Below, piece by piece: positions 34,099 through 43,019 of a stretch of DNA of 64,000 bases. This DNA comes from JADGRF01 sp035274465. Its GTDB lineage: Bacteria; Myxococcota_A; Polyangia; Polyangiales; JAFGIB01. The notes below the pieces were generated by a model. The model did not search any database. It was not told where the DNA came from and saw nothing but the letters and a program-made list of their open reading frames with translations. The DNA is taken from positions 10,252-74,251 of the forward strand of contig DATEOF010000167.1 in the NCBI GenBank assembly GCA_035274465.1, given 5' to 3'. How positions within the stretch are numbered: position 1 is the stretch's first letter; every line of letters begins with the position of its first letter. A program made the position numbers and the translations under genes.

Positions 34099-35028
34099 TT
34101 AGCCCTTGAGGGCCTGCAGGCCGGCCCGGTGCACGCGGCCCGGCAGCTCGCGGCGCACGATGGCCTCGGCCACCCGCCCGGCTTCGAAGAGCTTTTCGGG
34201 GTCGATGCCGGTCTTCACGCCCATGTGGTGGAGCATGTAGACGATGTCTTCCGTGGCCAGGTTGCCCGAAGCTCCGGGCGCGTACGGGCAGCCGCCGAGC
34301 CCGGCGATCGCCGCGTCGAAGGTACGGATGCCGAGCTCCAGGCCGACCAACACGTTGGCCAGGGCCTGGCCGCGCGTGTCGTGCATGTGCATCGCCAGTT
34401 TATTCGCCGGCAGCTCGCGCAGCAGCATCTGCATGATCGCCTTGGTCTGACGCGGCGTGCCCACGCCGATCGTGTCGCCGAGCGAGACCTCGTAGCAGCC
34501 GAGCCCGACCAGCTCACGCGCGAGGCGCAGCGCGTTCTCCGGCGGCACCGTGCCTTCGTACGGGCAGCCCCAGACGGTCGAGACGTAGCCGCGCACGCGC
34601 ATGCCGTACTCGAGCGCCTGCGGGATCAGGTCGCGGAACACGTTCAGCGCCTGGTCGATCGACTTGTTGATGTTGCGCTTGTTGTGGGTCTCGCTGGCGC
34701 TCAGGAACACCGCGATCTCCTTCAAGCCGGCGACCCGCGCGCGCGCGAGCCCTCGCCCGTTCGGGCACAACGCAGACAGCTGGACGTCGCCGCGCTCGGC
34801 GGCGGTCACGAGATCGGCCAGACGGTCTGCATCTGCCAGCTGCGGGATCCACAGCGGCGACACGAAGCTGGTGATCTCGATGCGCTTGAGGCCCGCGTGG
34901 ATCAGCGCCTCGATCAAGCGCAGCTTGCGCACCGTGCCGATCGTCACGGCTTCGTTCTGCAATCCGTCGCGCGGGCCCACCTCGTAGATCGAGACGTCGC
35001 CGGGCAGCTCTTCCAGGATGGCCGTCAT
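34099..35028 (-). CDS. mvaB: Hydroxymethylglutaryl-CoA lyase
   Basis: The 309-residue TIM-barrel enzyme splits HMG-CoA into acetyl-CoA and acetoacetate, in leucine degradation and ketogenesis. Seen are the N-terminal metal/catalytic motif EVGPRDGLQNE, ITSFVSPLWIPQLAD, the second metal histidines in MHMHDTRG, and the active-site cysteine loop GGCPYAPGASGN. All are complete. It is preceded and followed by unrelated genes, and no other leucine-catabolic gene is present here. Confidence 0.95.
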   Translation of the reverse strand: MTAILEELPGDVSIYEVGPRDGLQNEAVTIGTVRKLRLIEALIHAGLKRIEITSFVSPLWIPQLADADRLADLVTAAERGDVQLSALCPNGRGLARARVAGLKEIAVFLSASETHNKRNINKSIDQALNVFRDLIPQALEYGMRVRGYVSTVWGCPYEGTVPPENALRLARELVGLGCYEVSLGDTIGVGTPRQTKAIMQMLLRELPANKLAMHMHDTRGQALANVLVGLELGIRTFDAAIAGLGGCPYAPGASGNLATEDIVYMLHHMGVKTGIDPEKLFEAGRVAEAIVRRELPGRVHRAGLQALKG

Positions 35029-35091
35029 ACGTCACATTGTCCGGCGCGCATCGCGCTCCGGCAACACTGAGGATGTAAGCCGATCGGAGAA

Positions 35092-36048
35092 TCAGCGGAA
35101 CTTGTCGGTGGCGGCAATCAAGTGATGCACGATCTCCGGCTCGAACGCCGAGTGGCCGGAGGTCTGTGCCACGAACATTTCGGCCTCGGGCCAGGCGCGG
35201 TGCAACGCCCAGGCCGTCTCCATCGGACACACCACGTCGTAGCGGCCCTGCACGATCACACCCGGGATGTGTCGGATCTTGGACGCGTCTTCCAGCAGCT
35301 GCTCGTCGCGCTCGAAGAAGCCCTTGTTCACGAAGTAGTGGCACTCGATGCGCGCGAAGGCGAGGGCGAAGTCGTCCTTGCTCATCGAGGCGCGCATCTC
35401 GGGGCTCGGGCGCAGCGTGCTCGTCACGGCTTCCCACAAGCTCCACGCGCGCGCGGCGCGCAGCCGCGTGGCGCCGTCGGGGCTGGTCAAGCGCTTGTAG
35501 TAGGCCTGGATCAGATCACCGCGCTCGGCCGGCGGGATCTCGGCCAGGTAGTGCTCGAACGCATCGGGGAAGATGCGGCTCGCACCGTCCTGGTAGAACC
35601 ACGAGAGCTCGCGCTCGCGCAGCGTGAACACGCCGCGCAAGATCAGCTCGGTCACGCAGCTCGGGTGCGTCTCGGCGTAGGCCAGGCCGAGCGTGCTACC
35701 CCACGAGCCGCCGAACACCTGCCAGCGTGTGATGCCAAGGTGCTTGCGCAGACGCTCCATGTCCGCGACGAGGTGCCAGGTGGTGTTGCGATCGAGCGAG
35801 GCGTGCGGGGTGCTCTTGCCACAGCCGCGCTGATCGAACAGCACGATGCGATAACGCGAGGGATCCCAGAAGCGCGCCTGTGCGGGCGTGGTGCCGCCGC
35901 CGGGCCCGCCGTGCACGAAGACCGCCGGCTTACCGGCCGGGTTGCCGTACTGCTCGAAGTGCAACTCGTGCAGGTCGTCGACTCGCAGGCGCCCCGTCTC
36001 GAACGGAGCGATCTCGGGGTAGGGACTACGGAGAGGTTGCTCGTGCAT
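35092..36048 (-). CDS. pip: Prolyl aminopeptidase (alpha/beta hydrolase)
   Basis: The 318-residue enzyme removes N-terminal proline from peptides. Motifs are the oxyanion HGGPGGGT, FDQRGCGKSTPH, the nucleophile elbow GGSWGSTL, the aspartate in QGRYDVVCP, and the histidine in SGHSAFEP. The N terminus YPEIAPFETGRLRVDDLHEL and the YGNPAGKP stretch are characteristic of the S33 family. There is no signal peptide. ATG 36048 is preferred over an in-frame start four codons earlier. Confidence 0.94.
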   Translation of the reverse strand: MHEQPLRSPYPEIAPFETGRLRVDDLHELHFEQYGNPAGKPAVFVHGGPGGGTTPAQARFWDPSRYRIVLFDQRGCGKSTPHASLDRNTTWHLVADMERLRKHLGITRWQVFGGSWGSTLGLAYAETHPSCVTELILRGVFTLRERELSWFYQDGASRIFPDAFEHYLAEIPPAERGDLIQAYYKRLTSPDGATRLRAARAWSLWEAVTSTLRPSPEMRASMSKDDFALAFARIECHYFVNKGFFERDEQLLEDASKIRHIPGVIVQGRYDVVCPMETAWALHRAWPEAEMFVAQTSGHSAFEPEIVHHLIAATDKFR

Positions 36049-36114
36049 GCGCTCGCACAAGCTTACAGCGTCTGAGGCTCCGCGGCAGCACGACGGGCAG
36101 GTCCGGCCGGTCGT

Positions 36115-37017
36115 TTACTGCGCCACGAGCACGTCCCAGCGGCACGCGCTCGTGCCGCCGTGGCCGTCGCGCATGACGAGCCACAGCCGTTCTTCTCCGC
36201 CGGTCGCCGGGGCCGTCCACACTTGGTTGCGAAGCGGCGCGCGGGTGCCGTGTTTTTCGAAGCGGCCGCCCGTCGCGTACCAGGCGTAGTAGGCACGCTC
36301 GCTGCGTTCCTCGAGCGCGCCGAACGCGTCGATCACGCTGTACGTCTCGAGCCAGCTCTCCCGCCCACCCTCGGTCGCCGGCGCGATCTCCACCCGGGCA
36401 TCGGGCTCGACCTGCAGTGGCTCCGCCGCGTTGCAAGTCCACGCGCGCTCCGGATCGGCCTCTACCTCGACCTTGCCGAACTTGAACCGAGGCGGGGGCG
36501 GGTTGGTGTGCGGCGACGGATTCTCACTCATCAACACACGCTTGACCGCGCGCAGCTCGTGGCCGTCCGCCTGGATGGTGATCTCGACCAGCAGGGGCAG
36601 GCCGACCGAAAATCGGACAGCCTCGACCGTCTCCGCAGGCAAGGTCCCACCCAGGATCGTCTGGGCCAGCTGCGTATTCGCCCAAAAGGCGTCGATCGCC
36701 TCCTGCGGCAGAGTCCAGGAAGGCCCACTGCCGCGCACCAGGGCGCGCTCGCCGCAGTCCTCGTCGTCCATCTCGCCAAACTGACCAGCGCCCCCGACCG
36801 GTCCGTCGAACGCTCCGCAGATCCGGTACTCGATCGACACGTCGCGTGCGTGGGCGACCAGGGGCGTGATCGTGACCGAGTGGCCCGGCGTCACCTCGGG
36901 GGGTTCGACGACGACGGCGAGGACGCGAGGGCTGTCGACGACGCTCTCGCTGGGGAAATCCCGCAGACCCAGGCAGGCGGTGGTGAGGAGGGGCAGGGCG
37001 AGGAGGAGGCGAGACAC
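36115..37017 (-). CDS. Hypothetical lipoprotein, last gene of a sigma-factor operon
   Basis: The 300-residue product (GTG start) has a lipoprotein signal ending LTTAC (Cys15). The mature part opens with an Ig-like or beta-rich stretch (VLAVVVEPPEVTPGHSVTIT). It has an Asp/Glu/Cys-bearing insert and ends with a second beta region that includes WYATGGRFEKHGTRA and the Trp-rich LWLVMRDGHGG. This two-domain pattern is common in myxobacterial lipoproteins of unknown role. It is the fourth of four closely spaced minus-strand genes with an ECF sigma factor. Confidence 0.75.
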   Translation of the reverse strand: MSRLLLALPLLTTACLGLRDFPSESVVDSPRVLAVVVEPPEVTPGHSVTITPLVAHARDVSIEYRICGAFDGPVGGAGQFGEMDDEDCGERALVRGSGPSWTLPQEAIDAFWANTQLAQTILGGTLPAETVEAVRFSVGLPLLVEITIQADGHELRAVKRVLMSENPSPHTNPPPPRFKFGKVEVEADPERAWTCNAAEPLQVEPDARVEIAPATEGGRESWLETYSVIDAFGALEERSERAYYAWYATGGRFEKHGTRAPLRNQVWTAPATGGEERLWLVMRDGHGGTSACRWDVLVAQ

Positions 37018-37066
37018 AGGGACGGATAGCTTAGCATCCGCTCCGAGCGTGGGGCCGCGGGTCGGC

Positions 37067-37828
37067 TCAGCCGCCGCCTGCCGCCATCAGCTGCCGGATC
37101 TGCACCGCGTACGGGTGCTCGCCGGCCAGCGCTTTCTCGGCCGCCCGGCGCGCCTCGTCGGTGCGTCCCAGCCGCTGCAGCGCCTCGATCCGCAGCAGCT
37201 CGCGCTCGGGTCCCAGCGCACCTTGTGGGAAGCGCCGGGCGTGCTGGGCGATCGCCCCGAGGGCCCGCTCGGGCTCGCTCGGCAGCTTGCGGCGGATGGC
37301 CTCGAGCTGCCGGAGCTCTTCCATCAGGCCGCCAGCTGCCCGCGCCGTGTCCACCGGTCTCGCAGGTGCGCGGGGCGCGGTTTGCGCGCGTGGCGCTGCA
37401 GCTGTTGGCTGCGGCGGCTGCACCGTGACGTGTGGCGAGGCGCTGATCGGCGGCGGCTGCTCGGGCTGCGCGATCGGCGCCGCGGGTGCGGGCGTCGGGG
37501 GCGGCACGTTCGTAGCCAGCTCGCGCGGCTGCGTTCGCGTCGCATACCAGATCGCACCCAGCCCCATGATCAGCGCGGTGGCGATCGCCAGCGCTCCGCT
37601 GATCGAGGTCCCTCCACCGACTGCCGCGCCCGATCCTCCCGAGCTGGCTTCGGGTAGCGCCGATCCCGCGGCCTCCGCGCCAAAGCCCGGGCCGATCGCC
37701 TCCTCGAGCTTGGCTTGCAAGCGTGCGAGTTGCGCTGCCTGCGCGCCGTCGCCTTGGGCGCTGCGCAGCACGTCGCGTAAATCCGACGGGATCTCCGAGT
37801 CCAGCCAGCGGCGCGGCGCATCGCTCAT
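37067..37828 (-). CDS. Membrane-anchored protein coupled to ECF sigma factor (anti-sigma candidate)
   Basis: The 253-residue product has a cytoplasmic N-terminal part of about 70 residues (SDLRDVLRSAQGDGAQAAQL and a following helix). A single TM segment lies near 76-95 (ISGALAIATALIMGLGAIWY), then a Pro/Ala-rich periplasmic linker, and then two or three helical pairs resembling TPR repeats. Its ATG overlaps the stop of the sigma gene by 4 bases. The single-pass topology and translational coupling fit an anti-sigma factor, although no zinc-binding ZAS motif is present. The C-terminal helices could sense the outer-membrane partner encoded upstream. Confidence 0.75.
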   Translation of the reverse strand: MSDAPRRWLDSEIPSDLRDVLRSAQGDGAQAAQLARLQAKLEEAIGPGFGAEAAGSALPEASSGGSGAAVGGGTSISGALAIATALIMGLGAIWYATRTQPRELATNVPPPTPAPAAPIAQPEQPPPISASPHVTVQPPQPTAAAPRAQTAPRAPARPVDTARAAGGLMEELRQLEAIRRKLPSEPERALGAIAQHARRFPQGALGPERELLRIEALQRLGRTDEARRAAEKALAGEHPYAVQIRQLMAAGGG

Positions 37829-38415
37829 CGCGCCCTCCGCAGGGGTGTGCGGGTCAGTGCCTGACGCACCACCTGGCGCGCCGCGTACAGCCGCGAGTAC
37901 GCCGTGTTGAGCGGACAGCCGACCATGTCGGCGACGTCTTTCATGTCGACGCCCTCGAGCTCGAAGAGCACGAAGACTTCGCGCTTCTCACTGTCCAGCT
38001 TGCTCAAGGCGTATTCGAGCTGGGCGCGATCGCGCGAGCTCTGCAGCTGGCTCACCTGATCGCACGGCACCGCCACCTCTTCGAGCTGCGGGCTCGGCAG
38101 CTCCTGGCGGCGCTGCAACTGGCGGCGGTAATTCGCCACCACGCGGCGCGCGATGCCGAACAGCCAGCTGCGCACCGGTACGCCGGCCTGCAGATCGGCC
38201 AGTCGGCGGTGCACGATCACGAACACTTCTTGGGTCACGTCGTCGACATCGCTGGCGCGCACCCCCAGGCGCCGCACCAAGCGCATCACGAACTCGGCGT
38301 GGCCTTGGAAAATCTCGCGCGTGGTGATCCCCGCCGCTGCAGGTTTGGTTGGGGCCAGCAACAGTTCCGGGCGCAACAACGGCTGAGTCGCCCAGGAGGT
38401 CATCGATCGCGCCAT
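37825..38415 (-). CDS. ECF-type RNA polymerase sigma-70 factor
   Basis: The 196-residue protein has region 2 (VMRLVRRLGVRASDVDDVTQ and EVFVIVHRRL, then WLFGIARRVVANYRR) and region 4 (ALSKLDSEKREVFVLFELEG and PLNTAYSRLYAARQ). Length is normal for ECF sigma factors. The N-terminal 30 residues are extra. It lies between an outer-membrane-type protein gene and a single-pass membrane protein gene, so it probably answers an envelope signal through that neighbour. No cognate promoter was identified. Confidence 0.92.
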   Translation of the reverse strand: MARSMTSWATQPLLRPELLLAPTKPAAAGITTREIFQGHAEFVMRLVRRLGVRASDVDDVTQEVFVIVHRRLADLQAGVPVRSWLFGIARRVVANYRRQLQRRQELPSPQLEEVAVPCDQVSQLQSSRDRAQLEYALSKLDSEKREVFVLFELEGVDMKDVADMVGCPLNTAYSRLYAARQVVRQALTRTPLRRAR

Positions 38416-38436
38416 GTCCGCATCCGACCGGGTTTA

Positions 38437-39492
38437 TCAGAAGATCAGCAGGAGGCAGAGATCGACCTCGGCCCGTACTGGACCCGGATCCGCCACTTCG
38501 ACCTGTAGGCCGGAATCTTGCAGGCGCAGCACGTAGCGCGGCCGGAGGATCCCCGCGGCGACGCCGACTCCAAGCTGGAGGGCCGCCCAGTCGGTCAGTC
38601 CCAGATTGGCTTCAGGACCGAGCCCCAGGTAGAGCGTGGGATCGGTGGGCTGATAGTTCTCGAGCGCGAAGCCCGAGCCGGCCGCATGCGCGAAGCCGAC
38701 GCGCGGCCCGGCGCACACGCGCAGCCCGATCCGCGGAGCGTCGGCCACGCTGATGCCCAGGCAGGCATCGAGTGCGAGCTCGTAGGCCGAGAACTTCACC
38801 GAGCCTTCGGCGACGCTGCGCGACTGGGGAAACAGCAGCAACGCGCGCAGGCGCACGCTGGGCACACCCAGGACGAGCTCCGCGCCGAGTGACACACCGA
38901 ACGCGGGGTCCGGCAGCATGCCCAGCATCAGGAGCGCGCCGGCATCGATGTTCCAGCCGATCGAGCTCTCGGCCTCTGGCGGAGGTGGAGGCGGCTTCGG
39001 GGGCGGGGGAGGTGCCGGTGCCACGACCGGCGCCTTCGGGGTCTCGGTCGGCTCTGCAGCTGGCGGCGGCGGGGTCTCGGTCGGTGCTGCAGCTGGCGGC
39101 GGCGACTCCGCAGCGGCGTGCCGCGAGAGCAGCACCAGTACCAGCGCCACGGCGTCCGAGATCGCGGAGCAATCCTCGGCGCGGACGGGCAAGGCTCGCG
39201 AGCCCAGGCTGCGTTCGGCGTTGGCAGCGCGGATCTCCAGCGTCGCCTCCCGCGCGGGCGTCTGTGACACGACGCGCACGCGCACCGCGAGCGGCGCCGT
39301 ACTGGCCTCGGCCTCGCGCGCGGCTTGGTAGCTCGTGTTCAGCGTCGCCTCGGACAGGCAGCGCGGCAACCACTGCGGTGCACCGGGCTCGATCTCCAGG
39401 CTCAGCGCATTCGGCTGCGCCCGCGCGACGCCCGGCGGAAGCGCGCCGAGCATGCAGACGAAGAGCCCAAGGGCGCCGAGCCGAATCCACAT
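38437..39492 (-). CDS. Exported protein with Pro-rich linker and outer-membrane beta-barrel-like domain
   Basis: From ATG 39492 the product has 351 residues. A signal peptide (cleavage near ARA) is followed by a roughly 100-residue N-terminal domain with two cysteines. A strongly Pro/Ala-rich linker spans about 130-175 (runs of up to six prolines). The C-terminal 170 residues of alternating beta strands (IGWNIDAGALLMLGMLPDPA and many like it) end in CLLLIF. The end suits insertion in the outer membrane. It is the first gene of the four-gene sigma operon, a layout I associate with myxobacteria, with the linker spanning the periplasm or peptidoglycan. Confidence 0.8.
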   Translation of the reverse strand: MWIRLGALGLFVCMLGALPPGVARAQPNALSLEIEPGAPQWLPRCLSEATLNTSYQAAREAEASTAPLAVRVRVVSQTPAREATLEIRAANAERSLGSRALPVRAEDCSAISDAVALVLVLLSRHAAAESPPPAAAPTETPPPPAAEPTETPKAPVVAPAPPPPPKPPPPPPEAESSIGWNIDAGALLMLGMLPDPAFGVSLGAELVLGVPSVRLRALLLFPQSRSVAEGSVKFSAYELALDACLGISVADAPRIGLRVCAGPRVGFAHAAGSGFALENYQPTDPTLYLGLGPEANLGLTDWAALQLGVGVAAGILRPRYVLRLQDSGLQVEVADPGPVRAEVDLCLLLIF

Positions 39493-39553
39493 CGATGGCA
39501 ACGGTCGCTGGTTGTCACCGGGCCACCGGCCAAACGCAAGTTAGGGGCCGCCC

Positions 39554-40489
39554 CTAAAGTTGTCCGAAGTTCCCCGCTGCCCCACCGCCATTCGGAGGTG
39601 CGGGGTCGATGGCAGGCGAGCCCGCGACGAAGGGGCCCCCGTCGGACGTGCCCGCGTCGGCCGGCGACCCGCACAGGAAGCCGTTCGGATCTTGGAGGCC
39701 CGTCTCGAGCAGATCGCCTCGCTCGGAGACATAGAGGTTCAATGGACGGTGCGTGCTCGGGTCGGGCACGGGGCCACAGGCACTGCTGACGGCGCCGAGC
39801 AGATTGAAGCCGCCCATCGCCTTCTCGACCTTCGCGGTGCACGGCAGCAGGTAGCCGCCACGCGAGATCGCCCACCACACCGCCTCCGACTTCGTGTCGA
39901 TCAAGCCGAGCAGGTTGCCGGCCACGCCCGGGTTCCACAGGCGCACGCTGTCGCCGGCAGTGGTGATCAGGTGACGTCCCAGATCAGTGGTCATCAAATC
40001 GAGCGCGGCGCGGCAGGCGGCCTTCTCGCTCGCGCTAGCGCAGGGCACGCCCGCCTCGGAAAGGATGGTGGCCTTGGGAGCGGGTAGGCCCGTCTCTTCG
40101 ACGATCTTCGTCAACCGGTCGGCCACGTAATCAACCTTACGCGCCAGAAGGAAGCCTGGAGCCAGCCGCCAGTCCCCTTTGCCTTCGCATACGGGGTCGG
40201 GCGGAACCCAGTCCGGCCCAGCGTCGTCATCGTCCATGACGTGGACCGTCGCGTCCGGCGGCTTGGGCCCAGCATCGGGGATGCCTTGGACCATCGCGTC
40301 CGGTTGCATGTGAATCTGCGTCATGCCTGCGGATCCGCCGCCGCCGGCTGCTGGTGCGCCGGCGCTGGGTGCTCCGGCGACCGGATCCACCGGCAACATT
40401 GCCTGTGGCGGTGGCGCGTCATTCGTACATGCCGCGCACGCCAGCCCGAAGGCGGTCAAAGCTACACGGATCGAAGCTGGTCGCTGCAT
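39554..40489 (-). CDS. Hypothetical lipoprotein
   Basis: The 311-residue product has a lipoprotein-type signal (GLACAACTND). A Gly/Ala/Pro-rich and Asp-rich linker runs to about residue 105, then a folded domain with CEGKGDWRLAPGFLLARKVD. The domain contains six cysteines and an apparent Trp-rich core (VWWAISRGGYLLPC). The last 35 residues are again low in complexity. I do not recognise a family. It is divergent from the large propeller-dihaem lipoprotein, with about 230 bases between the starts. Confidence 0.7.
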   Translation of the reverse strand: MQRPASIRVALTAFGLACAACTNDAPPPQAMLPVDPVAGAPSAGAPAAGGGGSAGMTQIHMQPDAMVQGIPDAGPKPPDATVHVMDDDDAGPDWVPPDPVCEGKGDWRLAPGFLLARKVDYVADRLTKIVEETGLPAPKATILSEAGVPCASASEKAACRAALDLMTTDLGRHLITTAGDSVRLWNPGVAGNLLGLIDTKSEAVWWAISRGGYLLPCTAKVEKAMGGFNLLGAVSSACGPVPDPSTHRPLNLYVSERGDLLETGLQDPNGFLCGSPADAGTSDGGPFVAGSPAIDPAPPNGGGAAGNFGQL

Positions 40490-40706
40490 GGAAGGATCTC
40501 GCTATGTCTGCGGATCACGATCGTTTTGGTACTTACTTCAGTTTCGTTGCGAGTCGATGTTCTTGTGCCGGGTTGTGCCAGAATGCTCGGTAAATTCAGC
40601 AAGATTACGTGGACTAACAGCTGGCGTTCGCTCCACACACGTGGTTATCTCACGGCAGCTGATAGCGGCAAGTGCGTTCGGGGAGAACGCGAACAAAAAA
40701 ACGTGC

Positions 40707-40712
40707 GAGGAG
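40707..40712 (+). promoter_or_regulatory. Shine-Dalgarno fixing the start of the propeller-dihaem gene
   Basis: GAGGAG stands 6 bases before ATG 40719. The frame is open for about 400 bases upstream, overlapping the divergent lipoprotein gene, so this site decides the start. Confidence 0.6.
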
Positions 40713-40718
40713 TGCACC

Positions 40719-42914
40719 ATGTTCGACTCGAGAATCTGGTCCGGCGCCACATGCGCCGTGTGCTTCGGGATGTTGGTCGCCTGTTCACAAGACAGTGCGC
40801 CGCCACCAGCTGCACTCGGAGTGCAGCCGCCTGCAGCTCCTAGCGGCGAGAAACCGGCAGTGCAGCCTGCGACGCCGATGCGCGACTCGCCGGCCGTCAC
40901 GCCATCCGGCACTCCACAGCAGCAGCCGGCTCAGCAACCTGCCCAGGCGCAGCCGAAAGCGTCCGGCGACAAGCCGTTCGACGGCCTGCCGGTCGGTCCG
41001 GGCCTGCCGCCCGACCAGATCAACAACGGCCAGTTGAAGCTCAAGCGCCTGATCCCGGTCGACGAGCGCCCCGTCGCGCAGGCAGCGCCCCCGCCGATCA
41101 GCGGAGGCACGCTGGCCATCAGCCCGAGCGATCGCCTGGCAGTGGCTGCGGATCCGGATCGCGATCGCGTGTCGATCGTGGACCTGACCAACCTGCGCGT
41201 GACGGCGACGATCGCCTTGCAGCCCGGCGACGAGCCTGGCCGCGTCGCGTTCGACAATACCGGTCGCGCGCACGTCGCGCTGCGGCGTGGCGGTGCGGTG
41301 GTCAGCATCGACACCACCACGCGCTCGATCGCCGAACGGCGCGCGGTCTGCGCCTCACCGCGCGGCATCGCCTATGACGCGACCGCGCAGCAGCTGGTCG
41401 TGGCTTGCACCGGCGGCGAGCTGGTCACGCTGCCCAAGACCGGAACGCAGGGCATCACGCGCACGCCGGTCGAGAGCGATCTGCGCGACGTCGTGCCGAC
41501 CTCGAACGGCCTGTTCGTGTCGCGCTTGAAGTCGGCAGAGTTGCTCTCACTCGACAGCAAGGGCGCGCGACTGGGCGTGCAGCGCCCCAGCATCGAAGGC
41601 CAGTTCTTCGCCGAGCCCGACGGCTCGCAGACCGCGGACACGCTCGAGACACTCGGTGCGCGCCGCACGGTCGCGTCGAGCGACGGCGGATTCGTGATGC
41701 TGCATCAGAGCGCGCGCAACGGCGACATCGAGCTCAAGCAGCCCGACAACGTCACTGGCATGAACCCGGGCGCGAGCCCGTACGGCGGCCAGGGCAATTG
41801 CAGCGGCGTGGTCGGTAGCGCCATCACGCGCTTCAACGCGCAGGGTCTCCCCGTCGCCACGGGTCAGTTCGGAGCGGCGCTCGCGGTCGACGTCGCCATC
41901 TCGCCCGACGGCAGTCAGTACGCGGTCGCGATCGCGGGTGCAGGCGATCCTCTGGCCCCGGTGGTCGCGTTCGCCTCCGAGGGTGACATCGCGGCTGCCG
42001 GTGCTGCGCCGCCGCCGAACCCCTCGGTCATCGATCCCAGCATCCCCGTCCAGCTCGCGGGCGTCTTCCGCTTCGATGCCAACAGCATGAGCTTGCCGCC
42101 GGAGATCCGGGCCAAGATAGGTGGCAACTGCATGCAGATGATCGGGGCCTCGCCGACGTCCGCACCGGCGACAGCAGTCGCATTCACGAAGGACGCACGC
42201 CTGATCATCCAGACCCGCGAGCCCGCGATGATCTACGTGTCGACCAACTCGCCCGAGACAGGCGAGCAAATCGTGCCGATCGACCTCGGCGGTGCCAGCG
42301 TGCTCGACACCGGCCACGAGATCTTCCACCGCGACGCAGGCGCCGGCGTTGCCTGCGCCACCTGCCACCTCGAAGGCGGCGACGACGGCCACGTCTGGCG
42401 CTTCACCGACCAGGGCCCGCGCCGTACGCAATCGCTCTTCGTCGGCCTCGAAGGCACTGCGCCCTTCCACTGGGTCGGCGACATGAACGACCTCGGAACG
42501 TTGATGGAGCAAGTCTTCGTCGGCCGCATGGGTGGCGTCCACCAGAGCACCGCCCGCCTGGGTGCGCTCGAGCGCTGGATGTACAGCGTCAAGTCCCTCC
42601 CACCGCTGCGCCAGGCGACCGACGCCTCGGCCATGCGCGGACACGACCTCTTCCAGGGCGAAGCCGAGTGCAGCAAGTGCCACAACGGCCCGAAGCTCAC
42701 CAACAACGAGACGGTCGACGTAGGCACCGGCTTGGCACTGCAGGTCCCGTCGCTGGTATCGATCGGCTACCGCGCACCCTGGATCCACAACGGTTGCGCA
42801 AAGACCCTCCAGCAACGCTTCGACCCGAGCTGCGGCGGAAGCGCGCATGGCAAGACAGCGCAGCTGACCAAAGCCCAAGTCGACGACTTGGTCGCCTACC
42901 TGGAAACCCTCTAG
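40719..42914 (+). CDS. Lipoprotein with beta-propeller and dihaem cytochrome domain
   Basis: The 731-residue product has a lipobox LVAC (Cys22) and a Pro/Gln/Ala-rich linker to about residue 110. A propeller follows, with repeated strands such as LAVAADPDRDRVSIVDLTNL and VAFDNTGRAHVAL. The C-terminal 200 residues have two haem-c motifs, CATCH (546-550) and CSKCH (651-655). The intervening sequence resembles MauG/cytochrome-c-peroxidase proteins (GHEIFHRD, GPRRTQSLFVG, LTNNETVDVG and a late VPSLVSIGYRAPWIHNG). I infer a periplasm-facing redox enzyme that oxidises or reports on a substrate held by the propeller. A 14-bp hairpin follows its stop. Confidence 0.85.
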   Translation: MFDSRIWSGATCAVCFGMLVACSQDSAPPPAALGVQPPAAPSGEKPAVQPATPMRDSPAVTPSGTPQQQPAQQPAQAQPKASGDKPFDGLPVGPGLPPDQINNGQLKLKRLIPVDERPVAQAAPPPISGGTLAISPSDRLAVAADPDRDRVSIVDLTNLRVTATIALQPGDEPGRVAFDNTGRAHVALRRGGAVVSIDTTTRSIAERRAVCASPRGIAYDATAQQLVVACTGGELVTLPKTGTQGITRTPVESDLRDVVPTSNGLFVSRLKSAELLSLDSKGARLGVQRPSIEGQFFAEPDGSQTADTLETLGARRTVASSDGGFVMLHQSARNGDIELKQPDNVTGMNPGASPYGGQGNCSGVVGSAITRFNAQGLPVATGQFGAALAVDVAISPDGSQYAVAIAGAGDPLAPVVAFASEGDIAAAGAAPPPNPSVIDPSIPVQLAGVFRFDANSMSLPPEIRAKIGGNCMQMIGASPTSAPATAVAFTKDARLIIQTREPAMIYVSTNSPETGEQIVPIDLGGASVLDTGHEIFHRDAGAGVACATCHLEGGDDGHVWRFTDQGPRRTQSLFVGLEGTAPFHWVGDMNDLGTLMEQVFVGRMGGVHQSTARLGALERWMYSVKSLPPLRQATDASAMRGHDLFQGEAECSKCHNGPKLTNNETVDVGTGLALQVPSLVSIGYRAPWIHNGCAKTLQQRFDPSCGGSAHGKTAQLTKAQVDDLVAYLETL

Positions 42915-42939
42915 CGCGACCTTGGGGGCCGGGCGCCAT

Positions 42940-42973
42940 CGCGCGGGTTGAGGTCCCTCCCTCAACCCGCGCG
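42940..42973. terminator. Perfect 14-bp stem, likely transcription end signal
   Basis: CGCGCGGGTTGAGG (42940-42953), a 6-base loop, then its exact reverse complement (42960-42973). It begins 25 bases after the stop of the propeller-dihaem gene. There is no T-tract, so termination would rely on the very stable stem or on Rho. Confidence 0.6.
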
Positions 42974-43019
42974 GGCGCGTCCGAGTGATCGATGTCTCGA
43001 TGCCGCGGCATAACGAGGT

